Shown here: positions 5,867 to 11,717 of the stretch, one piece after another
How the letters are laid out: each line of letters begins with the position of its first letter
How positions within the stretch are numbered: position 1 is the stretch's first letter
Origin: a virus
Virus record (IMG/VR): IMGVR_UViG_3300035698_005309
Coordinates: 1 to 36,527 of that record
Length of the DNA: 36,527 nucleotides
Reading direction: 5' to 3' (one strand)
Notes under the pieces: generated by a model
What the model was told of the DNA's origin: nothing
Database searches by the model: none
Seen by the model: the letters and a program-made list of their open reading frames with translations, nothing else
Translations under genes and position numbers: made by a program

Positions 5867-6246
5867 AATATTTCTTTCAGTCTTTCTACTACATCCTCAG
5901 ATGTATGACCATCAAACTCAAATAATGCAGTATCATGAACTGCAACATTAAACATATCCCAATCATCCATATGGTAATGATTTGATATTTGTCCTCCTGG
6001 AAGAATTGCTACTACGATAAACCATTCACCACTAAAACATTCTTCACCATCGTGATGTTTTTTAGATTTATGGACCAAGTACTTACTTTGTTTAGCCCAC
6101 TCATTAAACAATGCAGCATTGTATACCTTTCTAAAATCATAGAGTTCAGCGAATGTATGGAATCCATCTGAGTAGTTTTCTATTGCTACTTTTCTAAATG
6201 GTTCAGGTAGCAGTTCTTTATTTTTTTGTAGATCTAGGATTTTCAT
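5863..6246 (-). CDS. WDGH-domain phage protein
   Basis: The start chosen is the ATG at 6246 (1 nt after the upstream stop), giving 127 residues; in-frame starts at 6264 and 6270 overlap the upstream gene. The block KSKKHHDGEECFSGEWFIV, then LPGGQISNHYHMDDWDMF, then FEFDGHTSEDVVERL, is the signature of the phage WDGH family: conserved HHDGE, GQISNHY and DGHT motifs. The biochemical role is unknown; the conserved His/Asp residues suggest metal or nucleotide binding. It is coupled by ATGA overlap to the DnaC-like gene. Confidence 0.72.
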   Translation of the reverse strand: MKILDLQKNKELLPEPFRKVAIENYSDGFHTFAELYDFRKVYNAALFNEWAKQSKYLVHKSKKHHDGEECFSGEWFIVVAILPGGQISNHYHMDDWDMFNVAVHDTALFEFDGHTSEDVVERLKEIL

Positions 6247-6247
6247 A

Positions 6248-6514
6248 TTAATCTTTAACTTCATACTCAACCCTAGTAATTGACGTAATCATAGGATATT
6301 TTCTTTCTAACTCACATTGTCTTACGAGCATTATAAAAATAATAAAGTGAAGTATTGCTACTATCGAGTTTGAGTACATAAAGAATATTTCACCTTGTTC
6401 TATGTTCAAGATTACCATCACTGTAAATATAGCAGCGATGAATAAACTTACTGGTCGTTTATAATAAACACTTTCTTCTAACTTTTTATCCATTTTCATT
6501 TCGATGTTTTTCAT
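6248..6514 (-). CDS. Two-helix membrane protein (up to 88 aa)
   Basis: Two hydrophobic helices are clear: VSLFIAAIFTVMVILNI and IVAILHFIIFIMLV, separated by a short polar loop, with charged ends. Starts at 6514, 6499 and 6493 are all ATG; 6493 gives an 8-nt overlap with the upstream gene, the style used elsewhere here, so the true protein may be seven residues shorter. Function unknown; an early inner-membrane protein, possibly for superinfection exclusion, is a guess without specific support. Confidence 0.66.
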   Translation of the reverse strand: MKNIEMKMDKKLEESVYYKRPVSLFIAAIFTVMVILNIEQGEIFFMYSNSIVAILHFIIFIMLVRQCELERKYPMITSITRVEYEVKD

Positions 6515-6944
6515 ATTGTTCTTTATAGTTATCTACTAATTCTTTGTTTTCAGGATCATTACGACATTCTTCCCAAGAGTCATCAGTGAGAAAATGTTTT
6601 AACCATTCTTCTGTTTCAGGTTTTTCTTTATAAGAATCTTTCCAATACATATCACCTTCCATTTGATAGTTTTCAAAACATCTATTACAGATACTAAAAC
6701 TACGACAATGACAATCACCAACAAGATGGAAACATTGCTCACCTGTAGAATCATCATGATGATATGTTTTTTTATGTTCACTGCAGAAATATCTATCACA
6801 ACCCACTTCACTACTCATTGGTTCACCACAGGCATATGACACCCCTCTATCAATTTCCTTATTACAATCAGGATGATCACATATTGCAGGTACTCCATAT
6901 CCTGCCAAACGATTTTTATTTAATTTATAAATTGCATATCCCAT
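6486..6944 (-). CDS. Cysteine-rich zinc protein (152 aa)
   Basis: ATG at 6944, TAA at 6486. About ten cysteines and several histidines lie between residues 22 and 90: CDHPDC, ACGEP, GCDRYFCSEHKK, QCFHL, CHC, CNRCF. This is a multi-zinc fold, perhaps two or three cross-braced sites. The C-terminal part is acidic with KPETEEWLKHFLTDDSWEE, a pattern I associate with other small phage proteins of unknown role. It is the largest of several zinc-binding proteins in this genome. Spacing to neighbours is 1 nt above and an overlap below. Confidence 0.7.
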   Translation of the reverse strand: MGYAIYKLNKNRLAGYGVPAICDHPDCNKEIDRGVSYACGEPMSSEVGCDRYFCSEHKKTYHHDDSTGEQCFHLVGDCHCRSFSICNRCFENYQMEGDMYWKDSYKEKPETEEWLKHFLTDDSWEECRNDPENKELVDNYKEQYEKHRNENG

Positions 6945-6945
6945 A

Positions 6946-7161
6946 TTATTTACTCTTTATTTCAATTCGAATAGTTTCCCCTATTCTTTGAGCTGATATA
7001 AATTTTTCTGCTTGGAGTATTGCTCCTGCATAAATCTCTTCTTTCCTCTTTTCAATATTCTCCTTTGCTTTTTCCAACTCCTGATCTACTGCTCTATTCA
7101 TAGCTATTTGCATAGCGTTAATTATAAACTCAGGGATTGGTATACTCTCATTCATTGCCAT
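6946..7161 (-). CDS. Hypothetical coiled-coil protein (71 aa)
   Basis: ATG at 7161, TAA at 6946; an in-frame ATG two codons later is also possible. Residues 25-45 form an amphipathic, Lys/Glu-rich helix (DQELEKAKENIEKRKEEIY). The terminus is beta-like (GETIRIEIKSK). A weak GAGG lies 4 nt before ATG, one of few SD-like sites. It follows the initiator gene directly and may be part of the replication operon. Confidence 0.66.
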   Translation of the reverse strand: MAMNESIPIPEFIINAMQIAMNRAVDQELEKAKENIEKRKEEIYAGAILQAEKFISAQRIGETIRIEIKSK

Positions 7162-7162
7162 A

Positions 7163-7948
7163 TTATCCTCTTTTTACCTGAACATTCGCATACTTGTCTT
7201 CCTCAGCGTGATGAATGTTAGTGTTGTTATTAAAACTATTTCCCTTGATCAAGAAATCTGATGGTTCTTTTTCATAGAAATCAGCAAGACCATTGCTTTG
7301 TCCTAAGAATTTCTGAATGGACCACTTGTGCGACCACCAATATTCCTTTCCATGATAAACCTTCGCATAAACATCAATCCCTGTTTTTATCTCTTCAATA
7401 GTAAATTTATTTAATGCAGCTTTTATCTTAGCTTTTTGAGTATCTAACATCTTCCTATGGACCTGAAGTTCTTTTCCATTCCAATAATCAAATATTTCTT
7501 TAACTTGATTAGAAGAAGAACCCTCTCCGATAGGTTTAGTATGGTTAAGTAAGGTTAGGTTTAGTGTACCATCCTGTACCCACCCTGTTATCTTTTCTTT
7601 AACATCATTAGGAAACCCTTTAAATATACGCCTAGCTCCCTTTTCCATTGATGGATTTTGTGATTGATTCTTATGAAAATTAACAAGAATTAAATAATCT
7701 TTATATCTCAATAATTTACCATCAGATTCAAACTTTTCTAACATTGGACCGATAATTTCTTTCTCAAATCCACACTCAAAAGCAATCCGTTTTTCAACGA
7801 TTTCGTATATACCTAAAACATTACATTGAGAGTTCGTTAAAAGATATATAAACAAAAGTTTATAATCAGGCGATAAATAAGATATATAGTTATCTGCCCA
7901 AAAACTATCTCTCACTGGTCTTTGTCTTCCGTGATCATCTCTACTCAT
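7163..7948 (-). CDS. Phage replication initiator / replisome organiser
   Basis: 261 residues. The first 100 residues (RDSFWADNYISYLSPDYKLL...NVLGIYEI...AFECGF...LVNFHKNQSQNP) match the winged-helix N-terminal domain of phage replisome organisers. The C-terminal region IFDYWNGKELQVHRKML...YWWSHKWSIQKFLGQSNGL resembles the conserved C-terminal domain of phage replication proteins ('W-S-L-x-x-F-L'). The middle is a polar linker. It likely binds the origin and recruits the DnaC-like loader (5372-5866) with host DnaB. The ATG at 7948 overlaps the stop of a 22-codon leader frame, and expression is probably controlled by the leader RNA at 7976-8069. Confidence 0.8.
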   Translation of the reverse strand: MSRDDHGRQRPVRDSFWADNYISYLSPDYKLLFIYLLTNSQCNVLGIYEIVEKRIAFECGFEKEIIGPMLEKFESDGKLLRYKDYLILVNFHKNQSQNPSMEKGARRIFKGFPNDVKEKITGWVQDGTLNLTLLNHTKPIGEGSSSNQVKEIFDYWNGKELQVHRKMLDTQKAKIKAALNKFTIEEIKTGIDVYAKVYHGKEYWWSHKWSIQKFLGQSNGLADFYEKEPSDFLIKGNSFNNNTNIHHAEEDKYANVQVKRG

Positions 7949-8013
7949 ATATTCTTTACTTCATTACAGGTTAATAAAAAAACAGAACAAACGACAGGAG
8001 GCTTAGATTTCAA
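7945..8013 (-). CDS. Candidate 22-codon leader peptide coupled to the initiator
   Basis: A TTG at 8013 lies 7 nt downstream of AAGGAGG (+ 8021-8027), the strongest SD in the genome. The frame encodes MKSKPPVVCSVFLLTC and six more residues, and ends in TGA overlapping the initiator ATG (ATGA, 7945-7948). The SD is paired with CCUCCU inside a hairpin and the TTG is in its loop. The arrangement is that of a translational leader; the peptide sequence itself need not matter. A TTG start and small size keep confidence moderate. Confidence 0.5.
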   Translation of the reverse strand: MKSKPPVVCSVFLLTCNEVKNI

Positions 8014-8069
8014 GTAGAAACCTCCTTGCGTTCACTCTGTTTGGTTGAATCTAATTTAATCCTACTTGA
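7976..8069 (-). ncRNA. Structured leader RNA of the initiator gene: long hairpin with loop-to-5'-end pseudoknot
   Basis: On the minus strand a 13-bp stem with three G-U pairs (+ 7981-7993 with 8029-8041) is capped, across a 2-nt mismatch, by AGGAGG/CCUCCU (7996-8001 with 8021-8026) and a 19-nt loop, and is followed by seven U (+ 7976-7982), so it can act as an intrinsic terminator. The loop octamer CUACUUGA (+ 8010-8017) is the exact complement of UCAAGUAG (+ 8062-8069), which begins within a few bases of the predicted transcription start. Either a terminated RNA of about 95 nt or an attenuator/pseudoknot controlling the initiator is expected. Confidence 0.7.
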
Positions 8070-8077
8070 TACCGATA

Positions 8078-8107
8078 AGTATATCATCTTTTTTATAAAC
8101 TCTGCAA
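8078..8107 (-). promoter_or_regulatory. Promoter for the replication/early operon
   Basis: On the minus strand TTGCAG (+ 8102-8107), an 18-bp spacer, and TATACT (+ 8078-8083). The predicted start near 8071 puts the RNA 5' end at the octamer that pairs with the leader hairpin loop. The spacing and -35 sequence resemble the promoter at 32528-32557 (TTGCAT-N18-TATAAT). Confidence 0.65.
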
Positions 8108-8109
8108 AT

Positions 8110-8144
8110 AAAAATAAACTAACCCTAAAGATAAGTTTATTTTT
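8110..8144. terminator. Bidirectional terminator-like hairpin
   Basis: AAAAATAAACT and AGTTTATTTTT are perfect 11-bp complements around a 13-nt loop, and the A/T flanks give U-runs on both strands. It lies directly upstream of the promoter at 8078-8107 and probably insulates it from read-through. Confidence 0.65.
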
Positions 8145-8145
8145 G

Positions 8146-8226
8146 TAGGACAACACTATTATTATTAACCAAAAAATATATGAAAAAACATTCTCTGTCC
8201 TAGTTCATCACGCTAGGACATTTTTA
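8146..8226. terminator. Second hairpin with alternative partner
   Basis: TGTCCTAG (8196-8203) pairs with CTAGGACA (8213-8220); on the plus strand TTTTT follows at once, a classical terminator. On the minus strand the same arm could instead pair with a further UGUCCUA copy (+ 8146-8152). Together with 8110-8144 it forms the end of the transcript carrying the gene at 8242. Confidence 0.55.
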
Positions 8227-8241
8227 TTATATCAGTTTTTA

Positions 8242-8625
8242 TTATGTTTCTAAAATATCTATACCATGAATTGCTTTCATCATCTTTTTCTTTAGTGAAA
8301 AAATATAATATGGATTACCACCCTTCCTACCCTTCACATCTTCATAAATCATTTCTCCGTTTTTCTCTCTATACTGAAAATCTAAATAGTATTTGCAAAT
8401 ATGCTCTCCGTTAATATCTAGCGAGTAAGGTATTTGATCCTGAAGTTCCGATATCTCTCCTGCTTGTTCAAGCAGTAAGAGATCACAGTGCCTCTGATAT
8501 TCCTTCTTGGACCGATAAGTTTTTCCATCAGCTTTAATCATCTGAGCTTTCATCTTGGAACTAACCTGAGATTTATTATTTTTATTGAGTTCATTAAACT
8601 CAGCGAGTGTCATTTGTATAACCAT
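8242..8625 (-). CDS. DUF1064-family putative nuclease
   Basis: 127 residues. The sequence KTYRSKKEYQRHCDLLLLE, GEISELQDQIPYSL, KYYLDFQYREKNGEMIYEDVKG, then FSLKKKMMKAIHGIDILE follows the phage DUF1064 family in order. Conserved E of SKKE, D of YYLDF and E-x-K of EDVKG fit a PD-(D/E)xK nuclease core, so a role as a resolvase-like or recombination endonuclease is likely. The start at 8625 is preceded, exactly 6 nt upstream, by an extended -10 (TGA-TACAAT), suggesting a separate, possibly leaderless transcript; an in-frame ATG at 8613 is an alternative. Confidence 0.78.
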   Translation of the reverse strand: MVIQMTLAEFNELNKNNKSQVSSKMKAQMIKADGKTYRSKKEYQRHCDLLLLEQAGEISELQDQIPYSLDINGEHICKYYLDFQYREKNGEMIYEDVKGRKGGNPYYIFSLKKKMMKAIHGIDILET

Positions 8626-8631
8626 AAAAAC

Positions 8632-8640
8632 ATTGTATCA
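8632..8640 (-). promoter_or_regulatory. Extended -10 promoter, six nt before ATG
   Basis: TGATACAAT on the minus strand (TACAAT at + 8632-8637) ends 6 nt before the ATG of the DUF1064 gene. Transcription would start at or next to the start codon. No good -35 is seen, which is common for extended -10 promoters. Confidence 0.45.
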
Positions 8641-8731
8641 GAAACAAGATATTACTGGACCTATGTATCATCTTGATATTTTTAAACCTCTTAAATCGCC
8701 TTATATTAAGCCGTTTTTCAGGAATATAAGT

Positions 8732-8791
8732 AAAAAAGCGTGTTATTAATATGAATGAGATAAGTTCTCTTTTCATAGTTTTCACACGCTT
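8732..8791 (-). terminator. Multi-helix intrinsic terminator after the lysis block
   Basis: On the minus strand AAGCGUGU (+ 8784-8791) pairs with ACACGCUU (8736-8743), followed by UUUU. Inside are short nested stems AUGAA/UUCAU and GAGA/UCUC. It marks the probable end of the late transcript that carries the lysis genes and the 8836-9060 gene. An open frame of about 58 codons runs through it but is not supported otherwise. Confidence 0.55.
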
Positions 8792-8815
8792 ATGAGTGAG
8801 GGATTAGCACACTCG

Positions 8816-8835
8816 TTAGATCACACCACCTCCTT
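8816..8835 (-). promoter_or_regulatory. Orphan strong ribosome-binding site with two-codon frame GTG-ATC-TAA
   Basis: Directly after the stop of the 8836-9060 gene comes AAAAGGAGG (GGAGG at + 8829-8833). No long frame follows: the only starts at suitable spacing are GTG-TGA and GTG-ATC-TAA (8816-8824). Most genes here have no SD, so a consensus SD without a gene is notable. It may be a remnant, a minigene, or part of an RNA. Confidence 0.4.
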
Positions 8836-9060
8836 TTAATTTTGTTCCCAATACTGTTGGTCATTAGGATTAACCGATTCAAATTGTACTTCAAGTTGTG
8901 ATACATCCACCTTCTCATCGAGCATAATTTCTTTGAGTGTATGGAGTATTGCGACTTCGATTCGTGTTTTTGTTTTTTGCTCTAATTCTTCGTGAGAATA
9001 ATCTTTGCCATTGATAGACACGCAACCAATGTTTGGATAATAAGATACGTTTAGACACAT
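8836..9060 (-). CDS. Hypothetical protein (74 aa)
   Basis: ATG at 9060, TAA at 8836. The N-terminus is beta-like and contains NIGCVSINGKDYS; the rest is helical and acidic (EELEQKTKTRIEVAILHTL; EKVDVSQLEVQFES). No family recognised. It has a separate promoter candidate (9096-9124) and lies between two terminators, so it is likely a monocistronic gene at the end of the lysis region. Confidence 0.66.
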   Translation of the reverse strand: MCLNVSYYPNIGCVSINGKDYSHEELEQKTKTRIEVAILHTLKEIMLDEKVDVSQLEVQFESVNPNDQQYWEQN

Positions 9061-9095
9061 CGCTATGGTTTTAAATTGTTTAACTTCTTAAATCC

Positions 9096-9124
9096 ATTAT
9101 ATCTAAAATAAAAAAACCAGACAA
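9096..9124 (-). promoter_or_regulatory. Candidate promoter for the 8836-9060 gene
   Basis: TATAAT (+ 9096-9101) with TTGTCT (+ 9119-9124) at 17-bp spacing on the minus strand. The -35 overlaps the 3' arm of the terminator at 9110-9135, so termination and re-initiation would be adjacent. The 5' leader would be about 30 nt. Confidence 0.45.
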
Positions 9125-9135
9125 ATATCTGATTA
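9110..9135 (-). terminator. Intrinsic terminator after the holin-like gene
   Basis: On the minus strand AAUCAGA (+ 9128-9134) pairs with UCUGGUU (9115-9121) around a 6-nt loop, with one U-G pair, and U-run follows (9110-9116). The stop codon of the holin-like gene lies at its edge. Confidence 0.7.
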
Positions 9136-9543
9136 TTTTTGTACTCCTATAGTTGGTGATTCAGGTACTTCCACTCTTTGGAATCCTTCTCCGATTGGAA
9201 AGATAACATCTGCAGGAGCGATATCCTCACCATTCTTAGATTTCTTTTGTAAACCTTTTAACTGTGAGTACGCTCCTGATCCTGCAAGAGAGATAAGACT
9301 TGCTGTAAGTAATATTCCTGTTATTGCAATCCATACGTTTTCTGGAGATGCAGCCATAACAATGATTGTTCCGAAGATTAATCCGAATAACCATGAGTAG
9401 GCAATTCCATATTCCTTTTGTTTCTTCCAGATTAGTTTAACTATCTGAGTAAACCCTGCGACTACCAATGCAAGAGCAATAATAATCCAATCAGGAATCT
9501 TAGCTAGTTCCGATAATGCTGTAATAAATGGTTCGATATTCAT
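9133..9543 (-). CDS. Holin-like membrane protein (136 aa)
   Basis: I start at the ATG at 9543 (MNIEPFITALSEL), since upstream extension enters the endolysin coding end and adds a Cys/Arg segment unlike a holin. Three hydrophobic helices follow: WIIIALALVVAGFTQIVKLI, WLFGLIFGTIIVMAA, and VWIAITGILLTASLISLAG. The C-terminus is polar and probably cytoplasmic. The gene directly follows the endolysin (9552), the usual partner of a holin, which would form membrane lesions for endolysin release. Two other small membrane proteins in the block (11285, 11588) could play this role instead. Confidence 0.68.
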   Translation of the reverse strand: MNIEPFITALSELAKIPDWIIIALALVVAGFTQIVKLIWKKQKEYGIAYSWLFGLIFGTIIVMAASPENVWIAITGILLTASLISLAGSGAYSQLKGLQKKSKNGEDIAPADVIFPIGEGFQRVEVPESPTIGVQK

Positions 9544-9551
9544 ATAAATAA

Positions 9552-10739
9552 TTATGTTAGTGATTCTTCTAATGTTGCAAAGGTTCGATTCAGCCATCCG
9601 TTAATATACTTTTGGACCAAATCAGACCTTAATGAATAATAATACTTCACTCGCTCCTTCACGAAATCAACGTAGACCCCATTTCCTGCCTCTTGGAGAG
9701 CTTTTAAGGTGATAGGACCTATGATTCCATCAGAAGTAACTCCAAGAGCCTTCTGAACGAGTTTAATTGAAGTTATAACTCCACCATTGACTGCCATATC
9801 AAATACATTAATAGCAGCCTTATAATCCATTTTATCGCAAGATGCCTTTAACCAATAGTCTTTGTAGTAGATATCCTCTGCTTGTTCTACTGTAAGATTT
9901 TTAATATCAAGATAAGGATAGGACCTTTTAGAGATTCCGTACTTAGTTTCTCCTCCAGGATCAACTGGATCATTTACATATCCACCTTCCCACCTTAATA
10001 CATGAGCAACTGCTTTTTTAAAGCTCTCAGTCTTATCAATAGGATCAACTGGATCAGGAACTGGTATAGGTTCTTGAATAATTCCTTTACTAAGGATATC
10101 CAATCCAGATTCTAATCGATCTAAGTTAGGTTTTAATGATGCAAAGGTTACATGGTAATTACCTAAATTAACTGTAGGGAAACTATTTTTATAATAAGGA
10201 ATCCATTCATATGTTCCATTGGATTGTTTTACTAAGGTTTTATCCATTGAATCATAAACAAGTAGTTTTAAATCTCTGATGATATTACAGAAAGCGTGCA
10301 TTGGTTCATGTTTGAATACGTGCTTTTCAGAATATTCAGGTATCTGACACATCTCCGTTCCAGGATAGAGTTCTGATCCATATACATATGCTGCAATATA
10401 TGAATTTTTATCAGCCTCTTTAATCCTATAAATACTAAAGGCATTGGTTTCGTGTAGGAAATAAACCATATGATATTCTCCAGGTTTAACCTGCTCACGT
10501 ACATGACGTTTAATATCATCTACTCCGAATACTCTTTTGTTTTGAGTTGATACTCCAACCTCTACATATTTAATTGGAAAATCTACTTCTCTAACTTCTG
10601 ATGTAATATCGATAGCTCCTACGTCAAATGCTTTTGGAAACTTCTTCTTAAAGTATTCTTCTTGATCTTCAATATTATCTTCTACCCAATCTTCATCTGT
10701 TCCCTTGTTTACAAGGAATAAAAATTTCACATTAATCAT
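9552..10739 (-). CDS. Bimodular endolysin: HExxH domain plus GH108 muramidase
   Basis: 395 residues. The C-terminal half is a clear GH108 (Gly-hydrolase 108 / PG-binding-3) lysozyme: AVAHVLRWEGGYVNDPVDPGG with the catalytic Glu near residue 250, then ETKYGISKRSYP, AEDIYYKDYW and the QKALGVTSDGIIGP peptidoglycan-binding part. It should cleave the glycan strand. The N-terminal 220 residues are not a standard endolysin domain; they contain KHEPMHAF (His144-Glu-x-x-His148), a possible zinc-peptidase motif. A Pro-rich linker (PIPVPDPVDPIDK) joins the halves. No signal peptide is seen, so a holin is needed. Confidence 0.82.
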   Translation of the reverse strand: MINVKFLFLVNKGTDEDWVEDNIEDQEEYFKKKFPKAFDVGAIDITSEVREVDFPIKYVEVGVSTQNKRVFGVDDIKRHVREQVKPGEYHMVYFLHETNAFSIYRIKEADKNSYIAAYVYGSELYPGTEMCQIPEYSEKHVFKHEPMHAFCNIIRDLKLLVYDSMDKTLVKQSNGTYEWIPYYKNSFPTVNLGNYHVTFASLKPNLDRLESGLDILSKGIIQEPIPVPDPVDPIDKTESFKKAVAHVLRWEGGYVNDPVDPGGETKYGISKRSYPYLDIKNLTVEQAEDIYYKDYWLKASCDKMDYKAAINVFDMAVNGGVITSIKLVQKALGVTSDGIIGPITLKALQEAGNGVYVDFVKERVKYYYSLRSDLVQKYINGWLNRTFATLEESLT

Positions 10740-10743
10740 AATA

Positions 10744-11283
10744 CTATTCAGGTTTAAGGATTAACTCATCTATATCTTCAAGACTTTCTATATTAAGCTC
10801 GATAGTTTTAAAGTGTTCTATCTCACTCTCCCAATCAATCTTTAATGTTTTTTCTTTTGTAACCCCTTTAGGTAAATAAAGAACTACCTTATCGATTGTA
10901 TAAAATTGAGCTACTTTCTCTATTGGTCTATTTAAAGTTATTTCAAAGTTTAATTCCTTTCCATTACCATCCTTCTCATAAATGAAGTTGGTTCGAGGGA
11001 TAGTGTATAACTGAGTAGGGATATCATCATCAATACGATATACCTCTTTAACTGACGTAGCATCAATATCAAATCGTGCTGTTCTTACTAAACTAAATCG
11101 TTGTGTTTGTTTTCCTACTCCAACATTATACGCCTTTATATTCTCTATCTTAACGAAATGACTAAATGGCATTAGTTCAAGATAGGACCAAATAATTAAA
11201 TTTGATACGAATTGTATTCCAACAATAAATATTACTGCTCCTAATGTTGCGTAAACTGTTCTTTTTGTTTTAGTTATTTTCAT
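10744..11283 (-). CDS. Single-pass membrane protein with extracytoplasmic domain (179 aa)
   Basis: A basic N-terminus (MKITKTKRTVY) precedes one hydrophobic helix (TLGAVIFIVGIQFVSNLIIW). The remaining 140 residues are beta-rich and acidic (FDIDATSVKEVYRIDDD; IDKVVLYLPKGVTKEK) and would face outward. It lies between a membrane protein and the endolysin, so a lysis-related role is plausible, for example a spanin-like or envelope-binding component, but no family is recognised. Confidence 0.68.
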   Translation of the reverse strand: MKITKTKRTVYATLGAVIFIVGIQFVSNLIIWSYLELMPFSHFVKIENIKAYNVGVGKQTQRFSLVRTARFDIDATSVKEVYRIDDDIPTQLYTIPRTNFIYEKDGNGKELNFEITLNRPIEKVAQFYTIDKVVLYLPKGVTKEKTLKIDWESEIEHFKTIELNIESLEDIDELILKPE

Positions 11284-11284
11284 G

Positions 11285-11581
11285 TTATTTCTTCAATACA
11301 CTAATTACTTTCTCGATTGCAGGACCGACTAATTTAATTCCTACAAAATCTCCTACAAGTATTCCACCTACAACATTAAAAATTGGATCAAGTTGATTTC
11401 CTGTTATAAAGAAAGAATAGATATGAAAAGTAAGCCATAGAAGAGAGATATAGCCGACAATAGTTTCATGCTTTTCTATTTTATCTTTCTTTTTGTTATA
11501 TACCTTGTACAAGATGAACATACCAATAGGTACTCCAATCATCACGCCAATAGCTATTAACTTAAATGTTTCTAAATCCAT
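11285..11581 (-). CDS. Multi-pass small membrane protein, holin candidate (98 aa)
   Basis: Three hydrophobic segments: FKLIAIGVMIGVPIGMFILY, TIVGYISLLWLTFHIYSFFI, and PIFNVVGGILVGDFVGIKLV, with a charged loop KNKKKDKIEKHE. Size and topology fit a holin or phage membrane accessory protein. ATG at 11581 follows the 26-residue peptide gene by 6 nt. Which of the membrane genes is the true holin cannot be decided from sequence. Confidence 0.65.
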   Translation of the reverse strand: MDLETFKLIAIGVMIGVPIGMFILYKVYNKKKDKIEKHETIVGYISLLWLTFHIYSFFITGNQLDPIFNVVGGILVGDFVGIKLVGPAIEKVISVLKK

Positions 11582-11587
11582 AATTCT

Positions 11588-11668
11588 TTATCTTGCTATT
11601 ATAGGGAATAATATAAAAAGCAATGCAATTTCAACAAGTAGAACTATTGTCGCATTTTGATCACTCAT
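11588..11668 (-). CDS. 26-residue single-helix membrane peptide
   Basis: ATG at 11668, TAA at 11588. After a short polar start (MSDQNAT) the rest is a hydrophobic helix (IVLLVEIALLFILFPIIA) with one Arg at the end. It is the first gene after the terminator of the giant gene, has a TATAAT box 6 nt before ATG, and is followed 6 nt later by another membrane gene. The position at the head of the lysis transcript suggests a role in membrane disruption or lysis timing. Short length limits certainty. Confidence 0.55.
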   Translation of the reverse strand: MSDQNATIVLLVEIALLFILFPIIAR

Positions 11669-11674
11669 ATTTCT

Positions 11675-11680
11675 ATTATA
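11675..11680 (-). promoter_or_regulatory. TATAAT box six nt before ATG of the lysis transcript
   Basis: TATAAT on the minus strand, then AGAAAT, then ATG at 11668. It directly follows the terminator at 11692-11717, so it is well placed to start the lysis transcript, possibly leaderless. No convincing -35 is seen. Confidence 0.5.
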
Positions 11681-11691
11681 TTACACATAAT

Positions 11692-11717
11692 AAAAAAACA
11701 CGAACTAAATCGTGTTA
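11692..11717 (-). terminator. Intrinsic terminator of the giant gene
   Basis: AACACGA (+ 11710-11716 complement) and UCGUGUU form a 7-bp stem around a 6-nt loop, followed by seven U on the minus strand (+ 11692-11698). The TAA of the giant gene is within its 5' base. A-run on the other side also allows plus-strand termination. Confidence 0.75.

Noticed and set aside
8600-8776. Basic 58-residue frame starting MKRELISFIL upstream of the DUF1064 gene
   Set aside because: It runs through a terminator hairpin and overlaps a promoter and the next gene start; composition looks like translated AT-rich spacer. A leader role is not excluded.
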